Positions 8,012 through 17,075 of a stretch of DNA of 64,000 nt are shown here, one piece after another. Every line of letters begins with the position of its first letter. The first letter of the stretch is position 1. The stretch comes from Chloroflexota bacterium (GTDB lineage Bacteria > Chloroflexota > Anaerolineae > Anaerolineales > Villigracilaceae). The DNA lies in the NCBI GenBank assembly GCA_021824575.1, contig JAKAKJ010000064.1:1-64000 (forward strand). The letters are read 5' to 3'. The notes below the pieces were generated by a model. That model was not told the DNA's origin. It searched no databases and saw only the letters and a list, made by a program, of their open reading frames with translations. A program made the translations under genes and the position numbers.

Positions 8012-9124
8012 ATGCTGCCAAAAGTTGATATTCCAAACACCCCCGTCCACCACGCGCCGCCGCCATTAATCGAAGTTTCCGGCAGTCACCGCGAAATGGG
8101 CCATCAGATTGGCGAAGCGCGTCGGGAGCAGATCCAACATAGCATTGCCAATGCGCATGTTTTGATCGAACAGACCTATGATCAGCTCGAGCTGACTTGG
8201 GACGGCGCGCGAATCCAGGCGCGCAAATACCGGCCGTTTGCTGAGGAGCGCTATCCGCAATATGTGGATGAAATGAGCGGCATTGCAGAAGGTGCGAACG
8301 TTGAATTGGATGATGTCATGGCGCTCAACGCCATGGAGGCCGTGACCACGGACGCCCTGCATCTGACACGCTGCACGAGTTTTGCTGTCAACGAACAACG
8401 CACGGCAGACGGACATACTCTCATCGCACACAACGAAGATTGGATTCCCGAAGATGAAGACGATGTATTCGTCATCTCAGCCAGACCAAAAGACGAACCG
8501 CCGTTCCTTGCCATGACGTATGGCGGGCTCCTGCCCAACGTGGGATTCAACGCTTATGGCATTGCCCAGCTAATCGACTCCGTTTATCCAACCGATTCGC
8601 GGATCGGCATACCGCGTCTGATTGTTGCGCGCGCGGTCCTGTCCTCCCGCCGCATCTCGGGTGCCATCGGGCGCGCGCTCGTCCCTCACCGCGCTGCCGG
8701 ATACAACCACCTGATCGCCCACGAGAGCGGCGAGATGTATTCCATCGAAGTCTCAGCGCGGCGCTTCGAGATTCATCACGGAACCGACGGCTATCTCGTC
8801 CACACCAATCATTATCTTGACAAACAGATGAAAGAAATCGAAAGCGATCCCGAAGAATTGATTTCTTCGCGTGTGAGATATTTCCGCGCAAATCGTTTAT
8901 TGAGGCAGAATTCAGCGCACACCATCAAGACGCTGCAAGCCATTCAGAAAGATCATGTCAATCTTCCAAACTCGATCTGCAACCACGCCATCGAACTGAC
9001 CGATCCGTTGGATCGCGAAAAAACGATCAATGCCATGGTCATTGATGTGACCGCGCGCGAAATGCACATCTGTTGGGGAAATCCATGCCAGAACGCGTAT
9101 CACACATATCATTTGAACGCGTAA
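8012..9124 (+). CDS. C45-family autoproteolytic acyltransferase/hydrolase
   Basis: A 370-residue protein of the peptidase C45 / acyl-CoA:6-APA acyltransferase family (Ntn-hydrolase fold). The nucleophile is probably Cys121 in RCTSFAV, where self-cleavage in this family exposes an N-terminal Cys; HNEDWIPEDED follows, as is typical. The start at 8012 is chosen because GGAGGAAG lies just before it; the frame is open upstream but overlaps the previous gene. The likely activity is hydrolysis or transfer of an amide-linked acyl group; the substrate is unknown. Confidence 0.82.
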   Translation: MLPKVDIPNTPVHHAPPPLIEVSGSHREMGHQIGEARREQIQHSIANAHVLIEQTYDQLELTWDGARIQARKYRPFAEERYPQYVDEMSGIAEGANVELDDVMALNAMEAVTTDALHLTRCTSFAVNEQRTADGHTLIAHNEDWIPEDEDDVFVISARPKDEPPFLAMTYGGLLPNVGFNAYGIAQLIDSVYPTDSRIGIPRLIVARAVLSSRRISGAIGRALVPHRAAGYNHLIAHESGEMYSIEVSARRFEIHHGTDGYLVHTNHYLDKQMKEIESDPEELISSRVRYFRANRLLRQNSAHTIKTLQAIQKDHVNLPNSICNHAIELTDPLDREKTINAMVIDVTAREMHICWGNPCQNAYHTYHLNA

Positions 9125-9182
9125 AGGTTCGCACATAGGTCAACGCCCTGCGCCCTAAGCCCTTTGCTCTGCGAGGGTTTAG

Positions 9183-9258
9183 GGTTGCGAGGAGCAGCAA
9201 TCTCATTGAGCATGAAAACATGAGGTTGCCGCAGCAGCTTCGCGGCTTCGCAATGACG
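9183..9258 (+). repeat. Dispersed palindromic repeat (TTGCGAGGAG...TCGCAATGAC family)
   Basis: The element starts TTGCGAGGAGCAGCAATCTC and ends GGCTTCGCAATGAC. Related copies lie at 18606-18748, 31922-32063 and 47798-47868. The preceding CAACGCCCTGCGCCCT near 9141 also precedes the 47798 copy. It is non-coding and fills the gap before the nuclease-family gene. Confidence 0.7.
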
Positions 9259-9365
9259 TGTAGTAGCGCATCATCGAAGATGAAAACGCAGCCCACTTTT
9301 TAAATATTCTCTGGCAATTTTCTCCAAATGTATGTATGATAGAATAAGATACTCTTGGAGCCAAA

Positions 9366-9995
9366 ATGATAGAAGTAACGATTGATAGCGTGCGAGTAAA
9401 CCTAATGTCGCCGCAAAGGCTCGTCATCCTGCGCGAGACAGGCGGCGACCGTTATCTGCCAATCTGGGTTGGCACTTATGAAGCGGAAGCGATTACGGTT
9501 GGATTGCAGGAAGTTGAAATGAACCGCCCACTGACTCATGATCTGTTGAAAAACGTCTTTACCACGTTCAACGCGAAGGTCAAACGCATCGAGATCATCT
9601 CCCTCAAAGAAGACATCTTTTACGGAAACATCGTGGCGGAAGCCAACGGAAAGGAAATCAACGTTGACTCACGGCCATCAGATGCCATTGCGCTCGCAGT
9701 CCGCGCTCACGTGCCAATCATGGTGGACGAAGACGTGATGAAGAACGCTGGGATCACGCCGGAAGCGGACATGGGTTCCTCGGCAGGCGCGCCCGCTCAA
9801 AGTCAAGGTTCGACGACGCGGCCGGCTCCCGCTCCAGATGTCAGCAGCGAGCGGCTGTCCGTCTTCGAAGATTTTCTTGGCAAGCTCGATCTCGATAGAC
9901 TGGACAGCAAAGACAAACCTGATGAGGAAGATAAAGGCGATAAACCTGACAAGCCAGATAAACCCAGCAAGCCGGGCAAGCCCAAGAAGAAATGA
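9366..9995 (+). CDS. Bifunctional nuclease family protein (DUF151/BFN)
   Basis: A 209-residue protein. Residues about 1-130 form the DUF151/BFN domain (ILRETGGDRYLPIWVG, EAEAITVGLQ, RPLTHDL, SRPSDAIALAVR), whose members have been reported to have RNase and DNase activity. The C-terminal 35 residues are a repetitive Asp/Lys/Pro tail (DKPDKPDKPSKPGKP) that looks disordered. TTGGAG precedes the start, and TATGAT near 9333 may be the -10 box. The stop overlaps the dnaB start by 4 bp (ATGA), so it is the first gene of the replication operon. Confidence 0.85.
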   Translation: MIEVTIDSVRVNLMSPQRLVILRETGGDRYLPIWVGTYEAEAITVGLQEVEMNRPLTHDLLKNVFTTFNAKVKRIEIISLKEDIFYGNIVAEANGKEINVDSRPSDAIALAVRAHVPIMVDEDVMKNAGITPEADMGSSAGAPAQSQGSTTRPAPAPDVSSERLSVFEDFLGKLDLDRLDSKDKPDEEDKGDKPDKPDKPSKPGKPKKK

Positions 9996-11365
9996 CCGAT
10001 TACATCCCTCCTGAAGAAACCACCGCCCCCGCCGCGCCAACGATCCCGCACAGCCGAGAAGCCGAAGAAGCCGTTGTAGGGGCGGTTCTCATTAACCCGG
10101 AAGTTTATTATGATGTCGCCCAATTTTTGCAGGCCGACGATTTTTACATTCATCGCCACAAGTGGATTTGGGAAGCTTTCACCGGCCTGCACGAACAACG
10201 AATTCCAATTGATCTGTTAACGCTTACGGAAGAGCTTGATCGAAAAGGTCAACTGGCCGAGATTGGCGGACCGGCTTATTTAACGTCGCTCGTTAATCAG
10301 GTGCCGACTTCGCTCAACGCCGAATCATACGGGCACATCGTCGAGAGTCATTCGATCCGCCGCAAGATGATTACTGCGGCAAACTCCATCGCTTCGATGG
10401 CATACAACGAAGATTCGACAATTGACAACGTGATGGATGAGGCGGAAAAGGCCGTATTCACCGTGAGTGAGCGCCGTCTCAAACATGACGTCGAGCCGAT
10501 TTCCGTTGTGTTGAGTGAATACTACGACCGGATTGATGATCTCGCCAAACGCGACGAAGAAATTTTCGGCGTCCCGACGGGGTTCATTGACCTCGATAAA
10601 TTGCTCAGCGGATTACAACCATCGGATTTGCTAATCATTGCAGGCCGACCAGGTCAGGGCAAAACCGGATTTCTGCTTTCCGTCGCAAAGAACGCGGCGC
10701 TGACCCATAAAAAGCATGTTGCAATTTTTTCTCTCGAAATGTCGAACGAGCAGGTTGTCCAGCGCTTGATCGCACAGGAAACCGGGATCGATTCGCAGCG
10801 TCTGCGGACAGGCAAGCTGCAGGAGAATGAATGGCCGCTGTTCACGCACGCGGTCGAAGTGATGTCGGACACACACATCTTCCTCGACGACACGCCCGCC
10901 ATCACGCCGCTCCAACTGCGGACGAAGTGCCGCCGTCTGCATCTCGAACATCATCTCGATTTGATTATCTTGGACTATCTCCAATTGATGGGCGGCGATA
11001 CGCGCACCGATAACCGTGTGCAGGAAGTTTCATATATTTCTCGTAACTTGAAAGTGCTGGCGCGTGAATTGAATGTACCCGTCCTTGCCGCGGCACAATT
11101 GAGCCGCGCCGTGGAACAGCGCTCGGATAAACGTCCCGTGCTTTCGGATTTGAGAGAATCGGGGAGTCTGGAACAAGATGCGGATATCGTGATGTTTATT
11201 TATCGCCCTGATCAGTACGAGAAGGATACTGTTAAACAAAACGTGGCTGAGATCATCGTGTCCAAACATCGCAACGGCCCGGTTGGAACGGTGGAATTGG
11301 TTTTCCGCAACGCGCTGGCAAAGTTCGAGAACGCCGCAACGAAGATATTCAATCCGAATGAATGA
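9992..11365 (+). CDS. dnaB: Replicative DNA helicase DnaB
   Basis: A 457-residue hexameric helicase of normal length. The N-terminal domain (PHSREAEEAVVGAVL) is followed by the RecA-like domain, with Walker A GRPGQGKT at residues 218-225 and Walker B LIILDYLQLM; SRAVEQRSDKRP and SGSLEQDADIVMF are typical DnaB motifs. It unwinds DNA at the replication fork. It overlaps the nuclease-family gene by 4 bp and precedes the DnaD-domain and tandem AAA+ genes, a primosome-type arrangement. Confidence 0.97.
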   Translation: MTDYIPPEETTAPAAPTIPHSREAEEAVVGAVLINPEVYYDVAQFLQADDFYIHRHKWIWEAFTGLHEQRIPIDLLTLTEELDRKGQLAEIGGPAYLTSLVNQVPTSLNAESYGHIVESHSIRRKMITAANSIASMAYNEDSTIDNVMDEAEKAVFTVSERRLKHDVEPISVVLSEYYDRIDDLAKRDEEIFGVPTGFIDLDKLLSGLQPSDLLIIAGRPGQGKTGFLLSVAKNAALTHKKHVAIFSLEMSNEQVVQRLIAQETGIDSQRLRTGKLQENEWPLFTHAVEVMSDTHIFLDDTPAITPLQLRTKCRRLHLEHHLDLIILDYLQLMGGDTRTDNRVQEVSYISRNLKVLARELNVPVLAAAQLSRAVEQRSDKRPVLSDLRESGSLEQDADIVMFIYRPDQYEKDTVKQNVAEIIVSKHRNGPVGTVELVFRNALAKFENAATKIFNPNE

Positions 11366-11373
11366 TTTTTGTA

Positions 11374-11402
11374 GTAGGAGCACAGCGTCACTGTGCCCCT
11401 AC
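11374..11402 (+). repeat. GTAGGGGC palindromic repeat, intra-operon copy
   Basis: GTAGGAGCACAG and CTGTGCCCCTAC form an imperfect palindrome around CGTCA, between dnaB and the dnaD-like gene. Other copies are at 16972, 20047, 45566, 48919 and 60878. Confidence 0.8.
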
Positions 11403-11410
11403 GCAACAAC

Positions 11411-12073
11411 ATGGAAAAATTCAAAGGCTTCACCGACTCTGAAACTTTCACCGAACTCCCCGACTCGTTCTTTCGTCAACTGTTGAACGAGATCACCGAC
11501 ACGGACGAGTTAAAGGTGACGTTGTATGCCATCTGGCGCATCGGTCACATGGACGGCCCATTCCACGCCATGTGCCAGACCGATTTCGACGCGAAGGATT
11601 TGGGTCTCGCGGCGGACGAGGTCGTTTCGGGATTGGGAAAAGCCGTCGAGCGCGGAACCCTGCTAAAGTCAGAGCATGAAGCGGACACATTTTATTTCTT
11701 GAATTCGCCGCGTGGACGCGCCGCCGCCGAGGCGTTCGCGAAAGGCAATTGGCGAGAGTCCGCAAAGATCATGTCCGCGCCGCCGGTCGAACGTCCGAAC
11801 ATTTTCAAGTTGTATGAAGAAAATATCGGCCCGCTTACGCCGATCATTGCCGATATGCTGCGCGAGGCTGAAAAAGAGTACCGCAACGAATGGTTTGAAG
11901 AAGCGTTCGAGATTGCGGTGACACGTAATGTACGAAACTGGAAATACGTGGAGGCGATCTTAAAACGGTGGAAGGAAAAAGGGAAAGATGAAAGAAAAGA
12001 TCAGCAAGACGCTGGCAAAGATTTCAAACGATACAGTGAAGGCGAGTTCGCCGACTACTTCAAACGAGACTAG
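11411..12073 (+). CDS. DnaD-domain primosome protein
   Basis: A 220-residue protein. The C-terminal part (about residues 130-200) is a clear DnaD/DnaB_2 domain, with YEENIGPLTPIIADML and a terminal ARNWKYVE-like motif (VRNWKYVEAILKRW). The N-terminal half is a winged-helix-like region (ELKVTLYAIWRIG). In Firmicutes, DnaD-type proteins help load the replicative helicase, and the neighbours dnaB and an AAA+ loader fit that role. The ATG at 11411 is chosen because the upstream GTG lies in the palindromic repeat; no good ribosome binding site is seen. Its 3' end overlaps the next gene by 86 bp in another frame. Confidence 0.85.
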   Translation: MEKFKGFTDSETFTELPDSFFRQLLNEITDTDELKVTLYAIWRIGHMDGPFHAMCQTDFDAKDLGLAADEVVSGLGKAVERGTLLKSEHEADTFYFLNSPRGRAAAEAFAKGNWRESAKIMSAPPVERPNIFKLYEENIGPLTPIIADMLREAEKEYRNEWFEEAFEIAVTRNVRNWKYVEAILKRWKEKGKDERKDQQDAGKDFKRYSEGEFADYFKRD

Positions 12074-13505
12074 AACGACGCTTGGCGATCCAAACTGCCC
12101 GCATTGCCACGGCGCGGGTTATGTGCGTTATGATGTTTCGATGGGCGATCCGCGCTTTGGCCGTTTGGAGCCGTGCGCATGCAGGAGCGCGGAAATTATT
12201 GATGGCGCACGCCAGCGCCTGTTCGAGTTGAGTCACCTTGACCGATTAAGTCATCTGACTTTTGAAAACTTCGATATACAGGGGAACAAGAACGCGAAAT
12301 TCATGATGCCACAAGATATGAACAGTTTGCAACTTGCAAAAGAGGAAGCCGAAAGTTTTGTGCGCACACATCAAGGCTGGCTATTACTCGAGGGCGGATA
12401 TGGCTGCGGAAAAACCCATCTCGCCGCGGCAATTGCCAATTTTGCTGTTTCAACTGGCACACCTACGCTGTTCATCACGGTTCCAGATTTGCTGGATATG
12501 CTGCGTTTTGCCTTTAGCGACCCTGAAACAACATTCGAGGCGCGCTTCGAGGAAATCCGCAACGCAAACTTGTTGATATTAGATGATTTCGGAACACAGA
12601 ATGCCACGGCATGGGCACAGGAGAAATTATTCCAGATCATCAATTATCGTTACATAAACAAACTGCCAACGGTCATTACAACCAACTTAATGCTGGATGA
12701 GATCGAGAGCCGCATCCGCTCGCGTTTGCAAGACGATGAATTCGTAAAACACATTACCATCACTGCGCCCGATTATCGTCGTCCAACCGAAACAAGCAAC
12801 CCCGGCATTTCGATGTTGTCCCTGCCTGAAATCAAAACGATGACTTTTAAGAATTTCGAGACGCGTGAGGACGAGATTGGCAAGGAAGTGATAACAACCA
12901 CGACCACCGAGAAACAGGACCGATTTGGCAACAAGATCAAGGATAAGGAAATTACACGCGTCAAAGTAACCCAGGAGGATATAAAAACCCTGCATAAGGC
13001 GGTCAACGCGGCGGTGACGTTTGCAGAGGAACCCGAAGGCTGGTTGGTTCTACTTGGCGGCTCGTTCTCTGGCAAGACGCATCTGGCGGCCGCCATTGGC
13101 AACTATCGCATTGACTTGGGCGGGCAGGCTGTCCTCGTGGAAGTAGCTGATTTGCTCGACTACATGCGTCAGACCTTCCGCCCCGCCTCTGATGTTTCCT
13201 TCGATCGTCGATTCAACGAAATCAAAACCACTCCGATGCTGATCCTCGACGACCTGAAGGAAAGCGGCACCAGTTCTGTTTGGGCGGAGGACAAACTGTA
13301 CCAAATCCTTAATCATCGCTACTATGCGCGCCTCCCAACTGTCATCACTTCCACGCTTAAGCCCGATTCATTTGCGATCAATTATCCGGGGTTATGGAAT
13401 AAGGTGCTTGACGCGTCAAAGCAGCAAGTTTACGTAATTGACATGCCGCCATACCGCAGGATGACAAAAGGAAATAAGTCCGCGGGGCACAAAAAGGCAC
13501 GCTAA
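11988..13505 (+). CDS. Tandem DnaC/DnaI-like AAA+ ATPase (helicase loader-like)
   Basis: A 505-residue protein with two consecutive DnaC/DnaI/IstB-type ATPase units. The N-terminus has a zinc-finger-like CPHCHGAG with CAC about 25 residues later. Unit 1 has Walker A GGYGCGKT (136-143), Walker B LLILDDFG and an Arg-finger-like SRIRSRL. Unit 2 has Walker A GGSFSGKT (357-364) and MLILDDLKES, but its end (LWNKVLD) lacks the arginine segment. Normal loaders have one ATPase domain and about 250-300 residues. The start ATG follows AAAAAGGGAAAG inside the dnaD-like gene. It probably loads or remodels DnaB, judged by the operon. Confidence 0.82.
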   Translation: MKEKISKTLAKISNDTVKASSPTTSNETRTTLGDPNCPHCHGAGYVRYDVSMGDPRFGRLEPCACRSAEIIDGARQRLFELSHLDRLSHLTFENFDIQGNKNAKFMMPQDMNSLQLAKEEAESFVRTHQGWLLLEGGYGCGKTHLAAAIANFAVSTGTPTLFITVPDLLDMLRFAFSDPETTFEARFEEIRNANLLILDDFGTQNATAWAQEKLFQIINYRYINKLPTVITTNLMLDEIESRIRSRLQDDEFVKHITITAPDYRRPTETSNPGISMLSLPEIKTMTFKNFETREDEIGKEVITTTTTEKQDRFGNKIKDKEITRVKVTQEDIKTLHKAVNAAVTFAEEPEGWLVLLGGSFSGKTHLAAAIGNYRIDLGGQAVLVEVADLLDYMRQTFRPASDVSFDRRFNEIKTTPMLILDDLKESGTSSVWAEDKLYQILNHRYYARLPTVITSTLKPDSFAINYPGLWNKVLDASKQQVYVIDMPPYRRMTKGNKSAGHKKAR

Positions 13506-13622
13506 AAACTTTTTTATCTGCGCTCATTCGCGTTTACCCTGCGCTCTTCCAGGGTCCATGGTTAAAACCACCTCCGATTTTTTCATTCCCAATTTCATAA
13601 CCCCATGTTAGACTTTTTCAAG

Positions 13623-13646
13623 GTCAGCCCGACGGCTGACTTTTTT
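13623..13646 (+). terminator. Rho-independent terminator of the replication operon
   Basis: A 7-bp perfect stem (GTCAGCC, loop CGAC, GGCTGAC) is followed directly by six T. It ends the dnaB operon just before the ZIP gene. Confidence 0.85.
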
Positions 13647-13672
13647 ATGACAAAAGGAATGGAGATTGATTT

Positions 13673-14452
13673 ATGAGTTTTGTCCAAACTGTATTGCTGG
13701 GCGCCATTGCAGGTTTTACCATTTATCTTGGACTTCCTTTCGGAAGACTCAAAAAACTTACGGAAGGAACCCGCACATTCTTTTCGATGATGTCGGCAGG
13801 CATCTTGCTTTTTCTCCTGTTCGACATTTTGTCCAAGCTGACGGAGCCAATCGAAGCAGCAATTACAGGAACCAAAGACTTTACCGGGTTTTATGTTTTG
13901 CTCGCCGTCTTCATCATCGGGTTTGGAATCGGCCTGCTCGGTCTGATCGCGTTTGAGCAGCGCTTCATGCGCTCCCGGCCAGGCATGGTTCAGGTATTAG
14001 CACCGACACGCCTGGCGCTGATGATTGCAACGGGAATCGGACTGCATAATTTTTCTGAAGGACTAGCCATTGGCCAATCGGCGGGACGCGGGGAAATCGG
14101 CTTTGCCGCGCTTTTGATCATCGGCTTTGGATTGCACAATGCGACTGAAGGCTTCGGCATCGTCGGCCCGCTCGTGGGAGAGAATCGCCCCTCGTGGGGA
14201 TTCATCGGCCTCGCGGGATTGATCGGCGGCGGTCCAACTTTTCTTGGTACGATGGTTGGATATTATCTGATCTCTGATGCGATGTCGGTTCTCTTCCTAT
14301 CGCTTGCCGCAGGCGCGCTGGTTTATATCATCGGTGAATTGCTCAACTTGAATCGCCGCACCGGCATGAAATTCTACGCGGGCTGGGGATTGTTTATCGG
14401 GTTCATTTTTGGTTATCTCACGGATTTGATTCTTACCATCGCTGGTGTCTAA
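13673..14452 (+). CDS. ZIP family metal transporter
   Basis: A 259-residue, 8-helix protein with the two ZIP metal-site helices: GLHNFSEGLAIG (His125, Glu129) and GLHNATEGFGI (His155, Glu159). It probably imports zinc or another divalent metal. The start is supported by GGAG 7-10 nt upstream. A strong terminator lies on each side, so it is a single-gene unit. Confidence 0.9.
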   Translation: MSFVQTVLLGAIAGFTIYLGLPFGRLKKLTEGTRTFFSMMSAGILLFLLFDILSKLTEPIEAAITGTKDFTGFYVLLAVFIIGFGIGLLGLIAFEQRFMRSRPGMVQVLAPTRLALMIATGIGLHNFSEGLAIGQSAGRGEIGFAALLIIGFGLHNATEGFGIVGPLVGENRPSWGFIGLAGLIGGGPTFLGTMVGYYLISDAMSVLFLSLAAGALVYIIGELLNLNRRTGMKFYAGWGLFIGFIFGYLTDLILTIAGV

Positions 14453-14472
14453 AAATATTCGATTGCATCATC

Positions 14473-14503
14473 AAAGCCGGGTGAGACACCCGGCTTTTTC
14501 TCT
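14473..14503 (+). terminator. Terminator of the ZIP gene
   Basis: AAAGCCGGGTG and CACCCGGCTTT form an 11-bp stem with an AGA loop, followed by TTCTCTT. Confidence 0.85.
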
Positions 14504-14530
14504 TGCAAAACCCAACCAAAAGATTACAAT
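14503..14530 (+). promoter_or_regulatory. Promoter for a leaderless transcript of the hydrolase gene
   Basis: TTGCAA (14503-14508), a 16-nt spacer and TACAAT (14525-14530) lie so close that the start codon at 14538 is only 7 nt past the -10 box. No Shine-Dalgarno site is present, so the message is probably leaderless. Confidence 0.55.
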
Positions 14531-14537
14531 CATTGGC

Positions 14538-15545
14538 ATGACGAATCTTCCCATCCCTTCTTTTTTCGACGCGCAGAAAGTCGGCGAAGTATGGCGCGTG
14601 CCTTATGAGGAACGCGCAAAGCAGGCGAGCGACTGGGCGCGTCAACACGGACTTGAAGCGGCCGCGGCCTCGAAGCGCCGCATCTGGCTCCTGCTGGTGG
14701 ATGTGCAGAACACATTCTGCATCCCGGACTTTGAACTGTTTGTGGCTGGCCGCAGCGGACGCGGCGCGGTCGAAGACAATGTGCGTTTGTGTCAATTCAT
14801 CTATCACAATCTTGGTGTCATCACGCACATCTCTGCCACGATGGATACGCATTTATCACAGCAGGTCTTCCATGCCATCTTCTTCGTTGATAACGACGGC
14901 AATCATCCCGCGCCGTACACAAATATCCAGGCCAGCGAATTGAAAACCGGCAAATGGAAATTTAATCCTGCACTCGCGCCGCGCTTTGGTATCACAGCCG
15001 AATACGGCCGGCAGATGATGATCCATTATGCAGATGAGCTGGAGAAGAAAGGCAAATACGCGCTGACCATCTGGCCGTATCATGCCATGCTGGGCGGGAT
15101 CGGACATGCGCTGGTCTCATCGGTTGAAGAAGCCATCTTCTTCCATTCGATGGCGAGGCTCACGCAGCCGGAATTCGAAGTCAAGGGCGATAGACCCTTC
15201 ACGGAGCATTACTCCGTTATCGGTCCGGAAGTGACGCGTGGGCCAAGGGGCGAAGTGCTGGGCGAGCGCAATTCCAAATTCATCGAAACGCTCAAGCAAG
15301 TGGACGCCGTCATCATCGCGGGTCAGGCCAAATCACATTGCGTGGCGTGGACGATTTCCGATCTGCTCGACGACATCCAAGCAGAAGACAAATCGCTTGC
15401 AAATAAAGTTTACCTGCTCGAAGATTGCACGTCGCCCGTTGTCGTCCCCGGCGCGGACTTCACTGACGCGGCCAACGAGGCTTTCGACAAATTTGCAAAA
15501 GCAGGAATGCGCCGCGTAAAATCCACAGACAACTTCTTATCATAA
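14538..15545 (+). CDS. Nicotinamidase-like cysteine hydrolase (isochorismatase family)
   Basis: A 335-residue protein of the isochorismatase-like hydrolase fold. Asp55 (LLLVDVQNTF) and Cys268 (AKSHCVAWT) fit the catalytic Asp and Cys. It is longer than the usual 200-residue nicotinamidase because of an insertion of about 100 residues in the middle. The next gene, 79 nt downstream, is nicotinate phosphoribosyltransferase, so hydrolysis of nicotinamide to nicotinate for NAD salvage is likely. The start at 14538 is preferred over an in-frame start in the terminator region. Confidence 0.82.
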   Translation: MTNLPIPSFFDAQKVGEVWRVPYEERAKQASDWARQHGLEAAAASKRRIWLLLVDVQNTFCIPDFELFVAGRSGRGAVEDNVRLCQFIYHNLGVITHISATMDTHLSQQVFHAIFFVDNDGNHPAPYTNIQASELKTGKWKFNPALAPRFGITAEYGRQMMIHYADELEKKGKYALTIWPYHAMLGGIGHALVSSVEEAIFFHSMARLTQPEFEVKGDRPFTEHYSVIGPEVTRGPRGEVLGERNSKFIETLKQVDAVIIAGQAKSHCVAWTISDLLDDIQAEDKSLANKVYLLEDCTSPVVVPGADFTDAANEAFDKFAKAGMRRVKSTDNFLS

Positions 15546-15624
15546 TGGCCTAAAATATTTTGTCGCTTGAACATCAAGATTCAGACTTGATAACCTGTAA
15601 GACGGATTAGACCTGGAGACCTTC

Positions 15625-16968
15625 ATGAGCATCTTTGACGGCAAACGTCTCACCAACGAAACATTCAAGCTCGATGTCGAGCGCATGAGGCGCGGCTGGT
15701 ATTCGGATAAATACTTCGAGAACATCGGACGAATGCTCACCGCACTCTCTGCGGAAGGTTATACATTCGCGGGTCATCATCACAACCTGCCCACTGACAT
15801 TTCTCCCGATGACATTTCGGTTGGCGATATCGAAGTCGAGATGCAATGGTTTACGCGCCGGATCGGGCAGACCATCGTGGTTGGTGTGGATAAATCGCTC
15901 GAAATGCTCAGGCATTGCACGGGTTATTTCAACGGCGATAAATTCGTTGACACTTCGGACAAACTCGAAGTCTGGGCGGTTCAGGATGGATCAACCGTAA
16001 CCTATGACGGCGACCCGGCAAATATTTTGCCCGTGATCAAAGTCCGCGGACGCTACCGGGATTTTGCCCTGCTCGAAACGCCAACGCTCGGCATTTTGAC
16101 TCGTTCGAGCCGCGTGGCCACCAACGTTTACGAAACGTTCGTGGCAGCGCGCGGCAAACCGGTTTTGTTCTTCCCCGCCCGCTTTGATCTGCACGAAGTC
16201 CAGGCTGCGGATGGATACGCATACAACATCGCAGTCAAACGATTCAATCTCGACCACGAAAAAGACCTCGGCCCATTCATCTCAACTGACGCTCAGGGCG
16301 ACTGGTGGGGCGGCGCGGGCGGCGGGACGGTGGCTCACGCTGCCATTGCTTCCTTCCTCGGCGACACGGCCGAAGCCATGATGCAGTTTGCACGTGTTTT
16401 GCCAGCTTCGATTCCGCGCATCGCACTGGTAGACTTCAACAATGATTCGGTGCGCGATTCGCTTCGCACATTGGACGCCACGTTTGCGAAATATCGCGAG
16501 TTGAAAGACTCGGGTCAAAATACCGAAGCGGAAAAATATAGACTCTACGGCGTGCGTCTCGACACAGCCGGAAGCATCCGCGATGTTTCCGTTCCGCCAT
16601 TGGGCGATTCGAGTCTCGATCTGGGAGTTACGCCGAGGCTGGTGTTCAATGTCCGTCAGGGATTGGATTCAGCCTGGGAACGGTGGGACCTGCCAACGTC
16701 GTGGGAAGAGGCGGCAAAGGAATTTTGCCGGAACGTGAAGATCGTCGTCTCAGGCGGATTTAATCCGGATCGGATTCGCAAGTTCGAACGATTGGGCGTC
16801 CCGGTTGATATTTACGCAGTCGGTTCATATTTATTCAATAACAATGGCGCAACCATCACCGATTTCACCGCTGACGTGGTGCGCGTGAACGTACACGGCC
16901 AATGGATGGACATGGCGAAGGTTGGCCGCAAGCCGTGCGATAATCCCGATCTCGAACGTGTTTGGTAA
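15625..16968 (+). CDS. pncB: Nicotinate phosphoribosyltransferase
   Basis: A 447-residue enzyme that converts nicotinate and PRPP to nicotinate mononucleotide in NAD salvage. The N-terminus (LTNETFKLDVERMRRGWYSD) is typical. Central motifs include LLETPTLGIL, FFPARFDLHEVQ, GVRLDTAGSIRDVS and IVVSGGFNPDRI. The phosphate-binding end region is PVDIYAVGSYLFNN. GGAG precedes the ATG. It follows the nicotinamidase-like gene, which would supply its substrate. Confidence 0.92.
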   Translation: MSIFDGKRLTNETFKLDVERMRRGWYSDKYFENIGRMLTALSAEGYTFAGHHHNLPTDISPDDISVGDIEVEMQWFTRRIGQTIVVGVDKSLEMLRHCTGYFNGDKFVDTSDKLEVWAVQDGSTVTYDGDPANILPVIKVRGRYRDFALLETPTLGILTRSSRVATNVYETFVAARGKPVLFFPARFDLHEVQAADGYAYNIAVKRFNLDHEKDLGPFISTDAQGDWWGGAGGGTVAHAAIASFLGDTAEAMMQFARVLPASIPRIALVDFNNDSVRDSLRTLDATFAKYRELKDSGQNTEAEKYRLYGVRLDTAGSIRDVSVPPLGDSSLDLGVTPRLVFNVRQGLDSAWERWDLPTSWEEAAKEFCRNVKIVVSGGFNPDRIRKFERLGVPVDIYAVGSYLFNNNGATITDFTADVVRVNVHGQWMDMAKVGRKPCDNPDLERVW

Positions 16969-16971
16969 ATT

Positions 16972-17000
16972 GTAGGGGCGGAGCGTTGCTCCGCCCCTAC
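16972..17000 (+). repeat. GTAGGGGC palindromic repeat
   Basis: A 13-bp perfect inverted repeat (GTAGGGGCGGAGC and GCTCCGCCCCTAC around GTT) 3 nt after the pncB stop. It may also act as a transcription barrier. Confidence 0.85.
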
Positions 17001-17075
17001 GCGTTTTACAAAGAATTTACAACGGGGTAACCAACAGGTCAAAATCCAATCCTACAATGACGGCGAGGTGTTGAT

